Shown: one piece after another, positions 14,503-17,816 of the stretch | Layout of the letters: every line of letters begins with the position of its first letter | How positions within the stretch are numbered: position 1 is the stretch's first letter | Assembly (NCBI GenBank): GCA_021775385.1 | Contig: JAJFHW010000339.1 | Coordinates: 1-17,816, forward strand | Source: Hyphomicrobiales bacterium | GTDB lineage: Bacteria > Pseudomonadota > Alphaproteobacteria > Rhizobiales > HXMU1428-3 | Length of the DNA stretch: 17,816 bases | Direction of reading: 5' to 3' | Position numbers and translations under genes: made by a program | Notes under the pieces: model-generated | Seen by the model: only the letters and a program-made list of their open reading frames with translations | Database searches by the model: none | What the model was told of the DNA's origin: nothing

Positions 14503-15870
14503 TCAGTCTTTCTCAATACTTGTATCAAGCGCAACTCTGGGCCAATCTAGCTTTACATAGGCCCCAGCAATCGCCCCTTTAACCAAATCATGCTTCACAT
14601 TACCAAAACGCATAACGGCCCCTGACCGCTCTAACAAAGTCTTGGAAATAAAAAAACCAAGCCCCATTCCACTTTGATGATCCTCAACTTCACCACGTGC
14701 AATCGAGCGAGATGAAACAAAGGGTTCACCTAAGATTTTCATCATCTCAGGTGAAAACCCCGGACCATCATCAATAATACTCAATTTTACTTTGGTCTCA
14801 GACCATTCGATTGAGATCACAACTTTTGTCTTAGAAAATTCAACAGCGTTCTCAACAATATTACCCAGCGCATATATCATCCCCGGGTTGCGATATAACA
14901 ACGGTTCTTTATCAAAAGGAGCAACAGTGCCCTCTTTCGGAAATTTCTTTACAAGAATATTCGCCTTTAAAGCCTTTAATGGTTGCGCCACTTCCTCAAT
15001 AACATCACCGATTGAAGAGCTCGCAACCAACATATCCGCATCCATTCCCTCATCCGTTAAAGATTGAAGAATTTCACGGCATCTAACAGCTTGCTTTCGT
15101 ATAAGCTTCACATCTTCTTTGATATGGCTCTCTTCAGTCATCTCCCGCTCTAACTCTTTTGCTACAAGGCAAATCGTCGAAAGCGGTGTCCCAAGACCAT
15201 GGGCAGCTGCAGCAGCTAACCCATCAATAGCTGATAATTTTTGCTCCCGCGCTAAAGTAGCTTCAGTAGCTGCTAGAGCCGCTGACATGACCCGGCTTTC
15301 ATTCGCAATCCGCCAAGCAAAAAAGCCAATAAAAGCCATAGCGCAAAGAAGAGAAATCCAGTTCCCCATACGATAAGCACCAGGAAATTCAAGCCCGCCA
15401 ATTGTCTCCCAGGGCAGAGGTAAGTAAACAAAGCTAATGATACTAGCTGAAGTTATAGCTAAAATAGAGAGTATTACTGTCGATTGCGTGCGCAAAGACG
15501 CCGCTGAAATAGCAATTGGCGCAACAAGGAGAGAGGCAAACGGATTTAAAATGCCTCCAGTTAAATATAAAAGTACCGAGAGTTGCACAATATCAAACCC
15601 AAGCATCCATGTGCCAAACTGATTACCGATCACCTTAATGTCGTTCACCATCGCACTCAGCACAACATTGATACAAACAGAAAGGCAAATAACAAAAATG
15701 GTGAGTGAAAGTGGAAATTCAAACTTCAGCCAATAAAACACAAGCAGTACAGCAGCAAATTGCCCAACAATTGCAATCCAACGCAGCCGCACAATTGTTC
15801 TAAGTCGCAAATGTGATCGGTTTATATAGTCTCTCTGTTCCATATAAAAAGACATTAAGGAATTTCGCAC
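14503..15870 (-). CDS. regB: Redox sensor histidine kinase RegB/ActS/PrrB
   Basis: A membrane kinase of about 455 residues. The N terminus has the arginine-rich LRLRTIVRLRW lead, then about six membrane segments up to residue ~187. The quinone-binding heptapeptide GGxxNPF is present as GGILNPF (about 105-111). The phospho-acceptor His (about H224) is in AAAAAHGLGTPLSTI, and the redox-active cysteine of RegB is conserved in RKQAVRCREIL (about C264). The ATPase domain has an N box (NIVENAVEFS), DDGPGF and GMGLGFF. Odd feature: the residue after the His is Gly, where RegB proteins and most HisKA kinases have Glu. Start is uncertain: the open frame begins with TTG at 15879, which overlaps an AAGG site. 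A GTG at 15870 lies 9 bases after AAGG and is used here; ATG codons at 15855 and 15843 lack a ribosome site. regA follows; senC is divergent. Confidence 0.94.
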   Translation of the reverse strand: MRNSLMSFYMEQRDYINRSHLRLRTIVRLRWIAIVGQFAAVLLVFYWLKFEFPLSLTIFVICLSVCINVVLSAMVNDIKVIGNQFGTWMLGFDIVQLSVLLYLTGGILNPFASLLVAPIAISAASLRTQSTVILSILAITSASIISFVYLPLPWETIGGLEFPGAYRMGNWISLLCAMAFIGFFAWRIANESRVMSAALAATEATLAREQKLSAIDGLAAAAAHGLGTPLSTICLVAKELEREMTEESHIKEDVKLIRKQAVRCREILQSLTDEGMDADMLVASSSIGDVIEEVAQPLKALKANILVKKFPKEGTVAPFDKEPLLYRNPGMIYALGNIVENAVEFSKTKVVISIEWSETKVKLSIIDDGPGFSPEMMKILGEPFVSSRSIARGEVEDHQSGMGLGFFISKTLLERSGAVMRFGNVKHDLVKGAIAGAYVKLDWPRVALDTSIEKD

Positions 15871-15969
15871 AACTGACAACCTTAATCATAAAATAAAGAT
15901 AACCTGTCTTAATCATGCCTTTTAAAAATCGAAATCACACTACAATTCATTGCTAAATATCGTCACACC

Positions 15970-15983
15970 AATTTGATCAAATT
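15970..15983. promoter_or_regulatory. 14-bp perfect palindrome between regB and senC
   Basis: AATTTGATCAAATT is self-complementary throughout. It resembles FNR-type half-sites (TTGAT/ATCAA) but lacks their 4-base spacer, so it is not called an FNR site. It is upstream of the plus-strand promoter candidate at 15999 and inside the likely regB leader. Confidence 0.4.
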
Positions 15984-15998
15984 TTTCATCAGAAATGC

Positions 15999-16049
15999 TT
16001 GACCTTTTAACCATTGCCCGCTTAATGTCCGAGAGCCTTAAAAGGTCAA
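15999..16049. promoter_or_regulatory. Perfect 12-bp inverted repeat with face-to-face promoter candidates for regB and senC
   Basis: TTGACCTTTTAA (15999-16010) and TTAAAAGGTCAA (16038-16049) are perfect complements 27 bases apart. Each arm starts with a -35-like TTGACC pointing inward. On the plus strand, 17 bases later is TTAATG (16022-16027), toward senC. On the minus strand, 17 bases later is ATTAAG (16026-16021), toward regB. The two -10 candidates overlap. The long dyad could instead be an RNA hairpin. Confidence 0.45.
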
Positions 16050-16124
16050 ATAATTAAAGTTCCAATTGAAACTCAAAAGAGAAATTCATAGTGGAACATA
16101 AGAAACAAATACAGGTGAAAAACC

Positions 16125-16748
16125 ATGCGCCTCAATCAAGTGTTTATCATTCTTTGCTGCTTCTTTTTTGGAGCGCTCGTTGCCATTTGGCTTTATGCAC
16201 TAGAGCATCAACAACCTAAAACTCAGATAGAAGGCAGCGCTAAAGCACTCATTGGCGGCCCCTTCAATTTGGTAGATCACAAAGGCACAGCCAAAACCGA
16301 CAAAGATTTTCAAGGAAAATATATGCTGATTTATTTTGGCTATAGTTTCTGCCCAGACATTTGCCCAACTGATTTACAGAAAATGGCAAATGCAATCGAC
16401 ATGGCCAAACCAAAAAGTGAAAAAGTCCAACCAATTTTCATTACCATTGACCCTGAACGTGACACGCCCAAACAATTAGCCAGTTACGTCTCTAATTTTC
16501 ATCCCCGCTTAACCGGTTTAACCGGCACTGTTGAAGAGATTACAAAAGTAAAAAAAGCATACAAAGTTTATGGCGTAAAAGTTGATGAAAATGGCAAGCC
16601 ATCCAAAAACATCAAAGGCACCGATTATTTAATGGATCACTCACCCCAAACATTTTTAATAGGACCAGACGGAAAATTTATTCGTTATTTCAGATTTAAC
16701 AACACAGCAAAAGACATGGCAGTTGCGATCGATAAACACGTCAAATAA
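16125..16748 (+). CDS. senC: SCO1/SenC/PrrC family copper chaperone
   Basis: A 207-residue membrane-anchored protein. Residues 5-26 form one membrane helix; the rest would be periplasmic. The thioredoxin-like domain holds the copper-binding CPDIC (C76, C80) after IYFGYSF, and the third ligand H172 in DYLMDHSPQTFLIGPDG. FITIDPERDTP (about 105-115) is a further family block. SCO proteins deliver copper to the CuA centre of cytochrome c oxidase; SenC/PrrC are linked to RegB signalling in Rhodobacter species, where the gene also neighbours regB and regA. Start: ATG at 16125 with an AGGTG site 7 bases upstream. It is divergent from regB across 254 bases with strong dyads, suggesting shared control. 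No clear terminator follows. Confidence 0.95.
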   Translation: MRLNQVFIILCCFFFGALVAIWLYALEHQQPKTQIEGSAKALIGGPFNLVDHKGTAKTDKDFQGKYMLIYFGYSFCPDICPTDLQKMANAIDMAKPKSEKVQPIFITIDPERDTPKQLASYVSNFHPRLTGLTGTVEEITKVKKAYKVYGVKVDENGKPSKNIKGTDYLMDHSPQTFLIGPDGKFIRYFRFNNTAKDMAVAIDKHVK

Positions 16749-16879
16749 GCAAACACAAAAATACATTAAAAAAACAAGCAAGGCCTAATAATTGCGTTTA
16801 TCTGTGAGTTGCATTTAAGAAATTCAAATTAGTACTTTAAAAATTAACCAACAAATATCATGCTTGTGTTTAATGATTC

Positions 16880-16913
16880 GGTTGTAAAAAATTAACGTCG
16901 CGGCATTACAACC
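16880..16913. promoter_or_regulatory. 8-bp inverted repeat upstream of the metallopeptidase gene
   Basis: GGTTGTAA (16880-16887) and TTACAACC (16906-16913) are perfect complements with an 18-base loop. No T-run follows. It may be a leader hairpin or an operator for the gene starting at 16981. The rest of the 16749-16979 gap shows nothing else. Confidence 0.35.
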
Positions 16914-16980
16914 AAGATCATCAACCCAATCTTAAAAAACAACAAGAACAATCAATTTTAATTTAAGAAGAGGCAATTTC

Positions 16981-17784
16981 ATGCGGTGGGCAGCACGCCT
17001 AAATATTAGTAAAAAGAGTATGCTCCAGCATGGAGAAGAAATTGCTTTAGAAAATTGCGACATCCCAATTAAATTCCGCCGTCACCCGAAAGCTCGCCGC
17101 TTAACTTTGCGCGTCAGCTCAACAGATCGATCTGCGATTGTGACAGTACCTCCCTATTGTACCGATAAAGAAACAATTTCTTTTCTAGAAAATCATCGCA
17201 ATTGGTTATTCGAACAATTTGAAAAACTTCCAGAGGCCGCCCCTTTCAAACATGAGAGCATCATCCCCTTAAGAGGTGTGGATCATAAACTCATCTTCGC
17301 AGGCCAGTCCCGTGGCAAAGGTGTCATCTGGATAGAAAACACAGATACAGATACAGAATCTGAAACTTTAGAAACACAAGAAAGCTCAATACCCGAAATA
17401 CATATAAACGGTACAGAGCATTTCGCACCCCGCCGTCTAACAAGATGGCTCATTGACCAAGCAAGAAAAGACCTACTAGAACGCTCAAAATGGCATAGCG
17501 ACAATCTAGGTCTCTCATACAATAAAATCATGATCAAAGATCAGCGCAGTCGTTGGGGCTCCTGCTCATCACGCGGGATTTTATCTTATTCATGGCGCCT
17601 AGTTTTAGCCCCAGCTGATGTTCTGGATTATGTTGCCGCACACGAAGTTGCTCACCTTGCTGAAATGAACCACGGGCCAGATTTCTGGGCTTTGGTGGAA
17701 CAAACCTTACCCACCTACAAAACAGCAAAAGCCTGGCTCAGCGAAAACGGCTCAGAACTCCACCGCTACGGCGCCATTAGTTAA
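16981..17784 (+). CDS. YgjP/SprT-like zinc metallopeptidase
   Basis: A 267-residue protein of the YgjP-like family (often named M48 family metallopeptidase or DUF45). The N-terminal beta-rich part contains IKFRRHPKARRLTLRVS (about 30-46), a family block. The catalytic part contains IKDQRSRWGSCSSRGILSYSWRL (about 185-207), then the zinc site HEVAH at 221-225 with E222 as presumed base, and a third His at H231 in NHGPDFW. No signal peptide or membrane helix is seen, so it is likely cytoplasmic. A stretch rich in Thr, Asp and Glu (about 120-140) is a flexible insertion. Start: ATG at 16981 with GAGG 8 bases upstream. It follows senC on the same strand by 232 bases and probably has its own promoter. 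The natural substrate of the family is not known. Confidence 0.92.
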   Translation: MRWAARLNISKKSMLQHGEEIALENCDIPIKFRRHPKARRLTLRVSSTDRSAIVTVPPYCTDKETISFLENHRNWLFEQFEKLPEAAPFKHESIIPLRGVDHKLIFAGQSRGKGVIWIENTDTDTESETLETQESSIPEIHINGTEHFAPRRLTRWLIDQARKDLLERSKWHSDNLGLSYNKIMIKDQRSRWGSCSSRGILSYSWRLVLAPADVLDYVAAHEVAHLAEMNHGPDFWALVEQTLPTYKTAKAWLSENGSELHRYGAIS

Positions 17785-17816
17785 TAGTCCAGGGTTCAAA
17801 TTCCAACTATGTAAAA

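Noticed and set aside
17785..17816. GGGTTCAAATTCC resembling a tRNA T arm
   Set aside because: No acceptor or anticodon arm is possible, because the upstream sequence is the coding end of the metallopeptidase; the stem is weak.

Overview
The window looks like chromosomal DNA of an alphaproteobacterium of fairly low GC content, most likely Hyphomicrobiales (Rhizobiales) or a relative. This rests on gene content: two ethylmalonyl-CoA pathway enzymes (a methylsuccinyl-CoA dehydrogenase-type acyl-CoA dehydrogenase and crotonyl-CoA carboxylase/reductase), a RegB/RegA (ActS/ActR, PrrB/PrrA) redox two-component pair, and a SenC/SCO1 copper chaperone beside it. The genus cannot be told from sequence alone.

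Layout. 1-310: 3' end of a plus-strand gene (DUF2846-like). 381-504: a structured palindromic element at the 3' end of mcd. 500-2191 (-): mcd. 2409-5774 (-): a very large, acidic then proline-rich protein with one helix-hairpin-helix-like domain. 5775-6436: non-coding, hairpin repeats. 6437-7678 (-): ccr. 7679-8112: non-coding, with a folded leader candidate. 8113-8397 (+): small two-helix membrane protein. 8429-9148 (-): trmD, without its usual rimM/rplS partners. 9149-9586: more hairpin repeats. 9587-10396 (-): universal-stress-like protein. 10397-10743: repeats with one copy nested in another. 10744-13215 (-): Lon-related AAA+ protease. 13216-13685: terminator and another repeat. 13686-14240 (-): regA. 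14503-15870 (-): regB. 16125-16748 (+): senC. 16981-17784 (+): YgjP-type metallopeptidase.

How the genes fit together. mcd and ccr act in the same acetyl-CoA assimilation route and flank the giant protein of unknown role, but each appears to be its own transcription unit with its own terminator or leader. regB, regA and senC form a redox/respiration module, with regB and senC divergent from a 254-base region that holds two perfect inverted repeats. trmD, the stress-like protein and the Lon-like protease are housekeeping or stress genes.

The most unusual signal is a family of short hairpin repeats in five intergenic gaps between minus-strand genes. All copies have the same orientation. They share an architecture (outer stem, inner stem, 6-7 nt loop, TAAA/TGAA bulge on one side only), and the stem bases change in a compensatory way between copies, so the folded form seems to be what is kept.
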